A DNA stretch of 64,000 bases from Nocardia carnea (GTDB lineage Bacteria; Actinomycetota; Actinomycetes; Mycobacteriales; Mycobacteriaceae): the NCBI RefSeq assembly GCF_029869215.1, contig NZ_JARWPM010000359.1, positions 1 to 64,000 on the forward strand, given 5' to 3'. The first letter of the stretch is position 1. Each line of letters opens with the position of its first letter. The position numbers and the translations under genes are program-made. Under the pieces are notes generated by a model. It saw only the letters and a list, made by a program, of their open reading frames with translations. It made no database searches and was not told the DNA's origin. Of this stretch, positions 26,841 through 35,588 are shown piece by piece.

Positions 26841-27398
26841 TCAGCGTATGGTCTGGTCGATGAGGCGGCGGGCGGCTCGGTCGGTGCGTTCGGTATCGCC
26901 GGTGATGAGCCGGTCCTGGAGGATACCGCGGAGGCCGGATACCAGAAGGGTGGCGACGACCTCGGGGTCGTCCACCGTATCGAGTTCACGAAGTCCGGTC
27001 GCCAGGACGGAGATGAAGGCGGCGATCGCCTCGTCGGCGTAGCGGGAATACGGGGCCGCCGGTGCGCAGGCCGCGCCGAGCACCTGCAACATCACGGTGT
27101 TGCCGACGGCTTCCGGGCCGGTGGCGTTGGCCCGGTAGAAATCCCACAGGCGTTCGCGCAGCGCGGCGGCATCGTCGATATCGGCGAATACGGCGGTGAG
27201 ATCGGGGCGATGGGTGGTCAACGCCTGGACCAGGAGTTCTTCCTTGGTGCCGAAGTAGTAGATCAGCATGCGGGAGCTGGTGCCGAGAGCGGCGGCCAGG
27301 GGGCGCAGCGAGAGATCCGCGAGGCCGTGTTCGGCGATATAGCGCACCACCGCGTCGAGGAGTTCGGCGCGTTTGACGTGGTCCAGGGGACGAGCCAT
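26841..27398 (-). CDS. TetR-family repressor
   Basis: TetR regulator, 185 aa from ATG 27398. The helix-turn-helix is at about 25-48 (SLRPLAAALGTSSRMLIYYFGTKEEL), followed by a helical ligand domain. It diverges from the ketoacyl synthase gene, whose start lies 31 bases away, and a long inverted repeat spans the gap. It probably controls that gene. The ligand is unknown. Confidence 0.88.
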   Translation of the reverse strand: MARPLDHVKRAELLDAVVRYIAEHGLADLSLRPLAAALGTSSRMLIYYFGTKEELLVQALTTHRPDLTAVFADIDDAAALRERLWDFYRANATGPEAVGNTVMLQVLGAACAPAAPYSRYADEAIAAFISVLATGLRELDTVDDPEVVATLLVSGLRGILQDRLITGDTERTDRAARRLIDQTIR

Positions 27399-27410
27399 GG
27401 GTTGACTGTA

Positions 27411-27455
27411 GCGAACGGTACAGGTATTGATGAACCCCGTGAATGTACCGATCGC
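27411..27455. promoter_or_regulatory. Inverted repeat between TetR and ketoacyl synthase
   Basis: GCGAACGGTACA (27411-27422) and TGTACCGATCGC (27444-27455) pair in 11 of 12 positions across a 21-base spacer. The right arm lies within the first codons of the synthase when ATG 27430 is used, which raises the possibility of a later start such as GTG 27439. It is a candidate TetR operator. Confidence 0.5.
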
Positions 27456-28686
27456 TTCAGAAACTCGGCCGGCGTCCACCCAGGTGGTTGTCACCGCCTA
27501 TGCGGCAGTCACGTCGCTGGCCGACGATATGGACGACACCTGGGCCGCGCTGCTCCGCGGCGAAACCGGTATCACCACCCTCGACGACGATTTCGTCGCC
27601 GAGTACGACCTGCCGGTCCGAATCGGCGGCAAACTGAAATCGCATCCCGGCGCGGAGCTCACCCGGGTGGAGCAGCGGCGGCATTCGTATGTGGAACAGC
27701 TCGCCCTGGTGCTGGGGCGCCGGGTCTGGGCCGAGGCCGGCCGGCCCGAGGTGGAGGGGGAGCGGCTCGCCGTATGCCTCGGTACCGGCCTGGGCGGCGG
27801 TGACGCGCTCATCGACGCGGTCGACGCCATGCGCGCGGGCGGGTACCGCAAGGTGTCGCCGATGTCGGTGCCGATGGTCATGCCGAACGGCCCGGCGGCG
27901 GCGGTGAGTCTCGAAATCGGCGCGAAGGCAGGGGTTTACGCCCCGGTGTCGGCGTGCTCCTCGGGGACCGAGGCGATCGCGCACGCCTGGCGGCTGATCG
28001 TCACCGGCGAAGCCGATGTGGTGGTGGCGGGCGGTGTGGAAGGCCATATCCACGCGGTGCCGGTCGCGAGTTTCGCGATGATGCGCGCCATGAGTACCCG
28101 CAACGACGAACCGGAGCGGGCCTCCCGCCCGTTCGACCGGGACCGCGACGGTTTCGTCTTCGGTGAGGCCGGCGCCCTGATGGTCCTCGAATCGGAGCGC
28201 CATGCCCGCGCTCGTGGAGCCCGCGTCCACGCCCGGGTGCTCGGGGCGGGTATCACGTCCGACGCGTACCACATCGTCGCCTCCGATCCGGCCGGCGCGG
28301 GTGCGGCCCGAGCGATGCGCAAGGCGATTGCCGCCGCGGGCCTGCAACCCACCGATATCCGGCATGTGAACGCCCACGCCACCTCGACCTCGATCGGCGA
28401 CGCGTCCGAAGCCGCTGCGATCGGCGCGGTCACGCCCGAAGCGTCGGTCTACGCACCCAAATCCGCACTCGGGCATTCCATCGGGGCCGTCGGTGCGCTG
28501 GAAACGATCCTCACCGCGCTCACCCTGCGCGAAGGGGTGGTCCCGCCCACGCTCAACCTCGACAATCCCGATGTGGACCTCGATATCGTCCACGGTCGCG
28601 CGCGTGCGCAGGCGGGCGAGTTCGCCCTGACGAATTCCTTCGGCTTCGGCGGGCACAACGTCACGCTCGCCCTCGGACGCGCCTGA
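27430..28686 (+). CDS. Beta-ketoacyl-ACP synthase, KasA/KasB-like
   Basis: Condensing enzyme of the FabF/KAS II type, 418 aa from ATG 27430. The Cys-His-His triad is visible as SACSSGTEA (about 177-185), [10 protein letters not shown] (first His at about 312) and [10 protein letters not shown] (about 343-352). Length and motifs match KasA/KasB-type synthases that extend acyl chains on ACP, here plausibly for meromycolic or another long-chain lipid. It is not in a FAS-II cluster, so it is an extra paralogue. The TetR gene next to it suggests regulated expression, perhaps by acyl-CoA-like ligands. Confidence 0.88.
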   Translation: MNPVNVPIASETRPASTQVVVTAYAAVTSLADDMDDTWAALLRGETGITTLDDDFVAEYDLPVRIGGKLKSHPGAELTRVEQRRHSYVEQLALVLGRRVWAEAGRPEVEGERLAVCLGTGLGGGDALIDAVDAMRAGGYRKVSPMSVPMVMPNGPAAAVSLEIGAKAGVYAPVSACSSGTEAIAHAWRLIVTGEADVVVAGGVEGHIHAVPVASFAMMRAMSTRNDEPERASRPFDRDRDGFVFGEAGALMVLESERHARARGARVHARVLGAGITSDAYHIVASDPAGAGAARAMRKAIAAAGLQPTDIRHVNAHATSTSIGDASEAAAIGAVTPEASVYAPKSALGHSIGAVGALETILTALTLREGVVPPTLNLDNPDVDLDIVHGRARAQAGEFALTNSFGFGGHNVTLALGRA

Positions 28687-28737
28687 TCCGCACCGGTCAC
28701 CCTCTACGACACGCATATCCGGGCGGCATCCGGCCGG

Positions 28738-29403
28738 TCATGTACGCGTGCCGGGGTGGCGGTCGCGGTTCCATCGCCAAGCGAACTCTCCGGCGCCGGG
28801 TGGCGGGCCGGGGAGTTCACCGTCGGCGCGCAGGCCGGCGAGCAGGAGGGCGAGGATCCGCCGGCGCAACTGGCCGGTGCGCTCGGCATCGGGGGTCGAG
28901 ACCGCGGCACAGGCCTCGAGTACGAGACCGAGGTCCTGGGGGGTCACCTCGCGGCGCAGCTGCCCGGATTCGTGGGCTCGCCGGACCAGTTCGGCGTTCA
29001 CCTTCTCGGCGTGCCGGACGTCGGGCAGCAACGATTCGTCGGGGGTGAAGGTGCCCGCGAGATGGACGGTCAGTGAGTGCACATCGGCGTCGACCACGCG
29101 TTCCAGGAATGTCGCCAGGCCTTGCCAGCCGTCGGGTTCGGCCAGTGCGGTATCGGCTTCGGCGTTGTAACGGCGCAGGCCGTCGTGGCAGAGCGTCCGC
29201 AGCAGGACCTCCTTGCTGGGGTAGCGGCGGTAGAGGGCGCTGATACCGACGCCGGCTCGTTCGGCAACGGCCGAGATCGGTGCGTTCGCGTCGGCGAGGA
29301 ATACCGCGCGTGCGGCGTCGAGGATGAGTCCGTCGTTGCGCGCGGCCTGCGCTTTGCGGCCGGGGAGAGGTTTGGCTGCGGTGTTATCGGCTGATCCGGG
29401 CAT
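28738..29403 (-). CDS. TetR-family repressor of the epoxide hydrolase
   Basis: TetR regulator, 221 aa, with helix-turn-helix at about 38-62 (PISAVAERAGVGISALYRRYPSKE) and the SBP56-like C-terminal helical domain common in Streptomyces and Nocardia. It diverges from the epoxide hydrolase at 29489; the 85-base gap contains clear palindromes. It is likely an autoregulator that also represses the hydrolase. Confidence 0.88.
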   Translation of the reverse strand: MPGSADNTAAKPLPGRKAQAARNDGLILDAARAVFLADANAPISAVAERAGVGISALYRRYPSKEVLLRTLCHDGLRRYNAEADTALAEPDGWQGLATFLERVVDADVHSLTVHLAGTFTPDESLLPDVRHAEKVNAELVRRAHESGQLRREVTPQDLGLVLEACAAVSTPDAERTGQLRRRILALLLAGLRADGELPGPPPGAGEFAWRWNRDRHPGTRT

Positions 29404-29423
29404 GTTCCGAGACTAGCACTTGA

Positions 29424-29473
29424 AACGGAATGATCCGTTCTGATACTGTTCAAACAGAACAAAGCATTCCGTT
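29424..29473. promoter_or_regulatory. TetR operators before the epoxide hydrolase
   Basis: AACGGAATGATCCGTT (29424-29439) is a palindrome, AACGGA-N4-TCCGTT. CATTCCGTT (29465-29473) is the exact reverse complement of AACGGAATG (29424-29432). Between them lies TGTTC-N5-GAACA. Repeated half sites in a gap of 85 bases strongly suggest binding by the adjacent TetR protein. Confidence 0.68.
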
Positions 29474-29488
29474 CCGAAGGAGTCCGAT

Positions 29489-30577
29489 ATGACCGCCGTT
29501 CAGCCCTTCCGCATCGAAATCCCCGCCGCCGATATCGAGGATCTGCACGCCCGCTTGGACCGCACCCGCTGGGCGCAGCAGATCCCCGGCTCCGGGGACG
29601 AGTACGGCGTGAGCGTCGACCGGGTGCGGCACCTGGCCGAGGTCTGGCGCTCGCTCGACTGGCGCGAAGTGGAGCGCAAACTGAACGCCTACCCTCAGTT
29701 CCGCACCGAAATCGACGGTCAGCTCATCCACTTCGTGCATGTGCGGTCCACCGCCGCGCAGGCGTTTCCGCTGATCCTGACGCACGGCTGGCCCGGGACC
29801 TTCGTCGAATTCCTCGGTCTCGTCGAACCGCTCACGGCGGCCGGTTTCGATCTGGTCATCCCCTCGGTGCCCGGGTACGGCTTCTCCGGGCCCACCACGG
29901 AATCGGGCTGGAACGATGCCCGGATCGCCCGCGCCTGGGCGGAGTTGATGAGCCGTCTCGGCTACCACCGGTACGGTGCGGTGGGTAACGACGGCGGTTC
30001 GGCCATCTCTGCGGAGCTGGGCCGATACGCTCCCGAGCAGGTGGTGGGAGTGCATGTCGCGCAGGTCTATTCGTTCCCGTCCGGTGATCCGGCCGAACTG
30101 GCCGATCTGGACGCCGGCGAGCAGCAGGCCATGGCGACGCTGGATTGGTTCGTCAAGAACAAGATGGGCTTCAACGTCCTGCAATCACAGCAGCCGCAGA
30201 CTCTCGCCCATGCGCTGACCGATTCCCCGGCCGGCCTGCTCGGCTGGAACAGTCAACTGCTCGGGCCCGATCTGGACGACGAATTCGTCGTCACCAATAT
30301 CGCCATCCACTGGTTCACCGGAACCGCCGGTTCGGCGATCCGCCACTACTTCGAGAAGGACAAGGCCGAGCAGCCCACCGTACCGAGCACGGTCCCGCTC
30401 GCGTTGTCCGGCTCGACCGGGGATTTCCACGGCATCCGGCGGTTCGCCGAACGGGACCACAATGTGGTGTCCTGGCGGACCCACGAGGTACACAGCCACT
30501 ATCTGCACCATGCGGCGCCGGCGCTGATGACCGAGGAGATCACCGGATTCTTCGACAAATACCGCGCCGGCGAGTAG
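29489..30577 (+). CDS. Epoxide hydrolase (EHN family)
   Basis: Alpha/beta-hydrolase epoxide hydrolase of 362 aa, which opens epoxides to diols. The EHN N-terminal domain (about 5-110) precedes the core. The oxyanion motif HGWPGT is at about 95. The nucleophile is the Asp in GNDGGS (about 170), as expected for epoxide hydrolases rather than esterases. A Tyr in the cap and a C-terminal His (HEVHSHYLHHA, about 335) complete the site. The start follows a GAAGGAG site. Regulation by the divergent TetR gene is likely, possibly in response to toxic epoxides. Confidence 0.9.
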   Translation: MTAVQPFRIEIPAADIEDLHARLDRTRWAQQIPGSGDEYGVSVDRVRHLAEVWRSLDWREVERKLNAYPQFRTEIDGQLIHFVHVRSTAAQAFPLILTHGWPGTFVEFLGLVEPLTAAGFDLVIPSVPGYGFSGPTTESGWNDARIARAWAELMSRLGYHRYGAVGNDGGSAISAELGRYAPEQVVGVHVAQVYSFPSGDPAELADLDAGEQQAMATLDWFVKNKMGFNVLQSQQPQTLAHALTDSPAGLLGWNSQLLGPDLDDEFVVTNIAIHWFTGTAGSAIRHYFEKDKAEQPTVPSTVPLALSGSTGDFHGIRRFAERDHNVVSWRTHEVHSHYLHHAAPALMTEEITGFFDKYRAGE

Positions 30578-30684
30578 GAACCGGAATCGGGGCCGGATCG
30601 ATGTCGACAGCGCGGGCCCGGCTCCGACGTTCCCGGTGAGGATGGACCGGACGGGTCCATCCACCACCGAGTGAGGAGTAGATC

Positions 30685-31077
30685 GTGAAATACGTGATAC
30701 TGATCCATTCCAATCCGCAGCCCTGGGGCCACCCGACCGGTGACTACCTGGCCGAATTCCAGGCGCTGCCGCAGGCCGAACGCGACCGGATCAGCGGGGA
30801 TTTCGAACGGTTGCTCACCGAGATGCAGGAGAAGGGCGAGTTGCTGGGCGGTGAGGCGCTGGGTTCGCCCGACGCCGCCCGGTTGTACCGGTGGGAGGCG
30901 GGCACGGCGGTGGCCGGTGACGGCCCGTACTCCGAGGCCAAGGAGCATCTGGCCGGATTCTTCCTCATCGATGTGGAGGACCACGCGCGGGCGGAGGAGA
31001 TCGCGGCGGTTTTCGCGGGCCCCGGTGAGACGGTCGAACTGCGGCCCACGATGTGGCCGGGTGGCGACGACAGGTGA
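30685..31077 (+). CDS. DGPF (YCII-related) protein
   Basis: YCII/DGPF-domain protein, 130 aa. It shows the small ferredoxin-like fold signature K-Y-V-I-L-I-H at the start and a D-G-P-Y-S-E-A-K-E motif at about 82-90, which is the DGPF sequence. Such proteins are the standard partners of ECF42 sigma factors. The stop overlaps the GTG of the sigma gene as GTGA, so the two are coupled. Function is unknown; a sensor or target role is proposed for the family. Confidence 0.88.
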   Translation: MKYVILIHSNPQPWGHPTGDYLAEFQALPQAERDRISGDFERLLTEMQEKGELLGGEALGSPDAARLYRWEAGTAVAGDGPYSEAKEHLAGFFLIDVEDHARAEEIAAVFAGPGETVELRPTMWPGGDDR

Positions 31078-32330
31078 CCGCCGACTCGCCGGCGGTGGCC
31101 GAAGTGTGGCGCCGGGAGGCGCCGCACGTCCTCACCGCGCTCCCGCGCCGCCACGGCGACCTGGGCGAATGTGAGGATGCCGCCCAGGAGGCGGCCGAGG
31201 CGGCCGCGGTGCGCTGGGCCCGGGATGGAGTACCGGACAACCCGCGCGGCTGGCTGATCCGGGTGGCCTCGCGGCGCCTGATCGACCGGCTACGTGCCGA
31301 GCGCGCGCGGGCCGGGCGCGAAATCGCGGTGGCCGCCGCGCAGCCGGCCGATACCGGCCTCGCACCGGCCGCCGACCTCCCGGAACCCGAAGCCGCCGAC
31401 GATACGTTGCGGCTCTTCCTGCTGTGCTGTCATCCGAGTCTCACCCGGTCGTCCCAGGTGGCGCTGACCCTGCACGCTGTCGCGGGCCTGCCGGCCGACC
31501 GGATCGCGGCCGCGTATCTGGTTCCGGAACGCACCATGGCGCAGCGTCTCACCCGTGCACGAGCGACGTTGCGCCGATCGGGCGCCCGGTTCGAGCTGCC
31601 CGCACCGGCGGACCTGCCGGACCGGCTGGCCGCGGTGCTCGATACCTGCCACTTGATGTTCACCGCCGGGCATACCGTCAGCACCGGGACGTCCGTGCAG
31701 GATTCGGTTCTGGCGCGGGAAGCGATACGGCTGACCCGGATCCTGCACCGGGCCGTCCCCGACCACGACGAGGTGGCCGGGGCGCTGTCGCTGATGCTGC
31801 TCACCCACGCCCGCTCCGCCGCGCGGACCGATGCGCGGGGTGAACTGGTGCCGCTGGCGGAACAGGACCGTGGCCGGTGGGACGCGGCCGCGATCGCGGA
31901 GGGGATCGCGATTCTCGAACAGGTGCTGCCCCGCGGATATATCGGCCGCTACCAGCTCGAGGCGGCGATCGCGGCCGTCCACGCGGAGGCGCGCACCTGG
32001 GCGAGCACGGACTGGCGGCAGATCGCGGTGCTCTACGCGATGCTCGACCGAGTGGCGCCGAGCCCCTCGGTGACCCTGAACCGGGCCGTCGCGGTCGCGA
32101 TGGTCGCCGGGCCCGCGGAAGGTTTGCGGTCGACCCTTCCGCTGCTCGACGACCCGGCGATGCGCCGGCACCACCGGACCTACGCCGTGCGCGCCCACCT
32201 GTTCGAGATGGCCGGGGATCTGGCGGCGGCGCGGGAGAACTACCGCCGCGCCGCTGCGCTCACCGCCAGCCTGCCCGAGCAGCGGTACCTCAATGCCCGC
32301 CTGCGCAACCTCGGCCCGCCGCCGTCCTGA
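31074..32330 (+). CDS. ECF42-group RNA polymerase sigma factor
   Basis: Extracytoplasmic-function sigma factor of the ECF42 group, 418 aa, far longer than a minimal 180-aa ECF because of a C-terminal helical repeat (TPR-like) extension. The sigma2 region (about 15-75) carries DAAQEAAEAA and NPRGWL; the sigma4 region (about 110-165) has the LFLLCCHPSL signature that marks this group. The extension contains the conserved GYIGRYQLEAAIAAVHAEA segment (about 285). No anti-sigma gene is present, as known for the group: the extension itself controls activity. The start at GTG 31074 overlaps the DGPF stop. Confidence 0.9.
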   Translation: MTADSPAVAEVWRREAPHVLTALPRRHGDLGECEDAAQEAAEAAAVRWARDGVPDNPRGWLIRVASRRLIDRLRAERARAGREIAVAAAQPADTGLAPAADLPEPEAADDTLRLFLLCCHPSLTRSSQVALTLHAVAGLPADRIAAAYLVPERTMAQRLTRARATLRRSGARFELPAPADLPDRLAAVLDTCHLMFTAGHTVSTGTSVQDSVLAREAIRLTRILHRAVPDHDEVAGALSLMLLTHARSAARTDARGELVPLAEQDRGRWDAAAIAEGIAILEQVLPRGYIGRYQLEAAIAAVHAEARTWASTDWRQIAVLYAMLDRVAPSPSVTLNRAVAVAMVAGPAEGLRSTLPLLDDPAMRRHHRTYAVRAHLFEMAGDLAAARENYRRAAALTASLPEQRYLNARLRNLGPPPS

Positions 32331-32348
32331 ATCGGCGCCGGCTGTCGC

Positions 32349-32702
32349 TCAGCCCGGAACCTTGTCCAGGAAGCCCAGCACGGTGTCGATACGGCCCTCC
32401 TCGTCGGTGACCAGGACATCGAATCCGATGATCACCGGTTCCGCGCCGGCCGGCCCCAGACCCCACTGGAAGCGGACCTGGCGGTGATGGTGGTCCGGTT
32501 CGCCGACCTGGGTGAACACGAATCCCGGGAACTGTTCGTGCACAGCGCCGATGGTGGCACCGATCACGTCGCGTCCCGCCGCCTCGGCCAGCGGATCGGT
32601 GTAGGTGGCCGCCGGCGTCCAGTGCTCGGCCAGCAGCGCGGCGCGGGCCTGCGGGTCGGTGCTGTTCCAGGTCCGCAGGTAGGTGGTGACGATGTCGTTC
32701 AT
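32349..32702 (-). CDS. SnoaL-like/NTF2-fold protein
   Basis: NTF2-fold protein of 117 aa from ATG 32702 behind a GGAGGA-type site; longer versions cross the shared regulatory gap. The order Y-x-x-x-W-N, then TPAATYTDPLAEAAGRDVIGA and a W-G-L-G strand fits the SnoaL-like polyketide-cyclase/DUF4440 group. Its gene is divergent from an XRE/MmyB regulator, which is a common pairing in actinobacteria. The regulator probably senses a compound that the protein binds or converts. Confidence 0.82.
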   Translation of the reverse strand: MNDIVTTYLRTWNSTDPQARAALLAEHWTPAATYTDPLAEAAGRDVIGATIGAVHEQFPGFVFTQVGEPDHHHRQVRFQWGLGPAGAEPVIIGFDVLVTDEEGRIDTVLGFLDKVPG

Positions 32703-32766
32703 CGGGTTGTCCTCCGAGTCGTTCGAATGTGTGCTCACAGCATCGCCACGATCCGGCGGGTTGACG

Positions 32767-32783
32767 ATTACCCCGGAGGTAAT
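32767..32783. promoter_or_regulatory. Palindromic operator ATTACC-N5-GGTAAT
   Basis: ATTACCCCGGAGGTAAT is a perfect 6-5-6 palindrome, directly after a TTGACG -35-like hexamer at 32761. It lies in the 115-base gap between the SnoaL-like gene and the XRE/MmyB gene, about 35 bases before the latter's start. It is the best candidate site for that regulator. Confidence 0.65.
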
Positions 32784-32817
32784 GGGATCGGCTACCGCAG
32801 CGGCTAGCATCCGAGAG

Positions 32818-33597
32818 GTGGCGACAGTGGACACCGAACCTTCGGTAGGCGGACTGCTCCGCGCGTGGCGGGAGCGCCGGCGGTTGAGTCAGTTGCAGCT
32901 CGCCGCGCAGGCGGAAGTATCGACGCGGCATCTGAGTTTCGTGGAGACCGGCCGGTCACGACCCACCCGCGAGATGATCGAGCGGCTCGCCGCCCACCTC
33001 GACGTACCGCTGCGGGAACGCAACGAACTACTGCTCTCGGCCGGATACGCGCCCCGCTATGGCCAGCGCGACCCGGACGCACCCGAGTTACGAGCGGTGA
33101 TGGACGCCTTCCGGACCCTGCTCGACGCGCATCTGCCGCATCCGGCGCTGGTCCTGGACCGCTGCTGGGATGTGGTCGACCGCAATACGGCCACCGATGT
33201 GCTGCTCGAGGGATGTGCCCCGGAGCTGCTCGAACCGCCGGTCAACGCGATCCGGATCTCGCTGCATCCGGACGGGCTGGCGCCGCGGATACGCAACCTG
33301 GGGCAGTGGCGGGGGCATCTGCTGAGTCAGATCCGGTCCCGGCTGGCGGCCACCGGTGATCCGCGTCTGCGGTCACTTCTGGAAGAGGTGTCGGCCTACC
33401 CGTGCCGGGATACCGGGGTCGTGGCGCGCGCCGATGTGGTGATACCGCTGCGGCTGGGCCTGGGCGATGCGGAGTTCTCCTTCTTCAGCGTCACCACCTC
33501 GGCGATGTCGGCGACCGATGTCACGATCGACGAACTGCATATCGAGGCCTTCTACCCGGCGGACGAGGCGACTGCGCAGGTCTTTCGCGCACTGTGA
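32818..33597 (+). CDS. XRE-type regulator with MmyB ligand domain
   Basis: Regulator of 259 aa from GTG 32818, which falls past the operator. The N-terminal Cro/C1 helix-turn-helix is at about 10-65 (LSQLQLAAQAEVSTRHLSFVETG). The MmyB-like ligand-binding domain (about 95-255) contains HPALVLDRCWDVVDRN and the C-terminal LHIEAFYPADEAT. Proteins of this type usually repress a neighbouring divergent oxidoreductase or SnoaL gene and bind fatty or aromatic ligands. Here the divergent SnoaL-like gene is the evident target. Confidence 0.9.
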   Translation: MATVDTEPSVGGLLRAWRERRRLSQLQLAAQAEVSTRHLSFVETGRSRPTREMIERLAAHLDVPLRERNELLLSAGYAPRYGQRDPDAPELRAVMDAFRTLLDAHLPHPALVLDRCWDVVDRNTATDVLLEGCAPELLEPPVNAIRISLHPDGLAPRIRNLGQWRGHLLSQIRSRLAATGDPRLRSLLEEVSAYPCRDTGVVARADVVIPLRLGLGDAEFSFFSVTTSAMSATDVTIDELHIEAFYPADEATAQVFRAL

Positions 33598-33712
33598 CCT
33601 CCCGTAGACGCACGCTTATGTAGCAGAGCGTTCGAGCCATGTTCCGTCTCGCTTCTGGCGGCTGTACTGGATTCAGCAATCAGCCAACACTTTTCGACAC
33701 TCAGGAGCGGAT

Positions 33713-34336
33713 ATGCGAATCGCGGTTTTCGGAGCCACCGGTACGGTCGGCCGGCACATTGTCGATCAGGCGCTCGAACGCGGATACGAGGTCACGGCGC
33801 TCACCCGGGACGCCGCCCGGCTCGACCGGGTACACGAACGGCTGCACATCGTAGAAGGCGACGTACTCGACCCCGGTGCGGTCGAACGAGCCGTCACCGG
33901 CCAGGACGCGGTCCTGGTGGCGCTCGGGAACGGCCGTAAGGGCGTGGTGCGGGCCGAGGGCACCCGCACGGTGATCGAGGCGATGAACCGGGCCGGGGTG
34001 AAACGGCTTGTCTGCCAGTCCACCCTCGGCGCCGGTGACAGCCGGGGAAACCTGAACTTTCTGTGGAAATACATCATGTTCGGCCTGCTGCTGCGCCCCG
34101 CCTACGCCGATCACCAGCAACAGGAGGCCTATGTTCGAGCCAGCGACCTGGAGTGGACCATTGTGCGCCCCAGCGCTTTCACCGACGGCCCCCGCACCGG
34201 CACCTACCGCCACGGATTCGGTGCCGGCGAACGCGGGCTCGCGCTGAAGATCGCGCGGGCCGATATCGCGGACTTCCTGCTGGATCAGGTCACCGACCGC
34301 ACCTACGTGCACCGGGCGCCGGGACTGTCCAACTGA
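33713..34336 (+). CDS. NAD(P)-binding atypical SDR (NmrA-like)
   Basis: NAD(P)H-binding Rossmann protein, 207 aa. The N-terminal G-A-T-G-T-V-G (about 8-14) is the atypical SDR dinucleotide motif; a D-V-L-D segment (about 50) and VRPSAFTDGP (about 157) are typical of the NmrA/YwnB group. The classic Tyr-x-x-x-Lys is not present in its usual place, so it may be a redox sensor or quinone reductase rather than a typical dehydrogenase. It stands alone, 115 bases after the XRE gene. Confidence 0.82.
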   Translation: MRIAVFGATGTVGRHIVDQALERGYEVTALTRDAARLDRVHERLHIVEGDVLDPGAVERAVTGQDAVLVALGNGRKGVVRAEGTRTVIEAMNRAGVKRLVCQSTLGAGDSRGNLNFLWKYIMFGLLLRPAYADHQQQEAYVRASDLEWTIVRPSAFTDGPRTGTYRHGFGAGERGLALKIARADIADFLLDQVTDRTYVHRAPGLSN

Positions 34337-34413
34337 ACTCGGCCGGTTCCTGCCGGCCGCGCGGCCCCGGCGGATGCCGATGCCCGACGCCGACGGAACC
34401 GGTCGACCGGGTT

Positions 34414-35562
34414 TCAGGAGTGTTCGTGGACGGTGTCCCAGGCGGGGAAAGAGTCGGGGTAGGTGGCCCACACACTCGGGCCGGCCGCGTATTCGGTATC
34501 GGTGAGCAGCGCCTCGTCCAGCATCGCCCGCAGCTTCGTGCGGTCCAGGCGGACGCCGATGAAAACGATTTCCTGGCCGGCCGGAATGTCCAGCGACGAC
34601 CACCAGGCGGCGGGTTCGAAGGTGAGATTCGGACCCGCCTGCGACCAGATCGCGGCGAGTTCGGGCCGGCTGGCGATCCAGCAGAAACCCTTGCTGCGCA
34701 ACAGTCGCCGCACCTGTGCCAGTGCATCGGCCAGGCGTTGCGGATGGAACGGCCGGTCGGCGCGGTAGGTCATGCTGCTGATTCCGTATTCCTCGGTTTC
34801 CGGCACATGACCGCCGGCCAGCTCCTCCTGCCAGCCTTCGGTGCCGGCCGCGGCCACCGGGTCGTAGCGTCCGGTGCCGAGTACCTCGCCGAGTTCCACG
34901 ATGCCGTTGCTGGTGCGGATCAGTTCGGCCCGCGGATTCATCCGCCGCACGGTCGCTTCCACGGCGCCCACGATCTGCGGGCTCACCAGGTCGGTCTTGT
35001 TGATCAGCAGGACGTCGGCGAATTCCACCTGATCGGCGAGCAGGTCGGCGATACCGCGTTCGTCGCCTTCGCCGGCTTCCAGATTGCGCGCGGCAAGGGT
35101 TTCGCCGCGGGTGATCTCGGTGAGGAAGGTGGAGGCGTCCACGACCGTCACCATGGTGTCGAGGCGGGCGAGTTCGCCGAGGGAGAAGCCGTCCTCGAAT
35201 TCCCATTCGAAGGTCGCCGCGACCGGCATCGGTTCGGAGATGCCGGTGGATTCGATGACGAGCTGGTCGAACCGTCCTTCCCGGGCGAGCTTGCCCACGG
35301 CCTCGATCAGGTCTTCCCGCAACGTGCAGCAGATACAACCTTTGGTGAGTTCGACCAGCTTCTCCTGCGTCCGGTCCAGATGTCCCTGGCCGGCGACGAG
35401 GGCCGCGTCGATATTCACCTCGCTCATATCGTTCACGATCACCGCCACCCGGCGGCCTTCGCGGTTGGCGAGTATGTGGTTCAACAGGGTGGTTTTGCCG
35501 GCGCCGAGAAATCCGGACAGCACGGTCACGGGCAACGGGTGGGAGAGCGCGGGACTGGTCAC
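34414..35562 (-). CDS. COG0523 GTPase metallochaperone (zinc-responsive type)
   Basis: CobW/ZNG1-family G3E GTPase of 382 aa from GTG 35562. Walker A is [11 protein letters not shown] (about 14-24), the metal-binding CxCC is CICC (in KGCICCTL, about 72-79), the E-S-T-G switch is at about 108 and NKTD at about 195. The C-terminal CobW_C domain (about 265-375) ends in a His-bearing tail. This family hands zinc to client enzymes when zinc is scarce. A Zur-like box touches its start codon region, so zinc-dependent repression is the expected control. The cobalamin role of true CobW is unlikely here. Confidence 0.88.
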   Translation of the reverse strand: MTSPALSHPLPVTVLSGFLGAGKTTLLNHILANREGRRVAVIVNDMSEVNIDAALVAGQGHLDRTQEKLVELTKGCICCTLREDLIEAVGKLAREGRFDQLVIESTGISEPMPVAATFEWEFEDGFSLGELARLDTMVTVVDASTFLTEITRGETLAARNLEAGEGDERGIADLLADQVEFADVLLINKTDLVSPQIVGAVEATVRRMNPRAELIRTSNGIVELGEVLGTGRYDPVAAAGTEGWQEELAGGHVPETEEYGISSMTYRADRPFHPQRLADALAQVRRLLRSKGFCWIASRPELAAIWSQAGPNLTFEPAAWWSSLDIPAGQEIVFIGVRLDRTKLRAMLDEALLTDTEYAAGPSVWATYPDSFPAWDTVHEHS

Positions 35563-35565
35563 CAG

Positions 35566-35588
35566 TAAATGATAACCATTTTCATTTA
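35566..35588. promoter_or_regulatory. Zur-like box
   Basis: A 23-bp imperfect palindrome with arms TAAATGATAAC and ATTTTCATTTA; on the other strand it reads TAAATGAAAATGG then TTATCATTTA, close to the actinobacterial Zur consensus (TGAAAAT, ATTTTCA core). Nine of 11 arm positions match. It ends four bases before the GTG of the COG0523 gene, so Zur binding would block its transcription. It also overlaps the last codon of the upstream membrane-protein gene. Confidence 0.78.
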
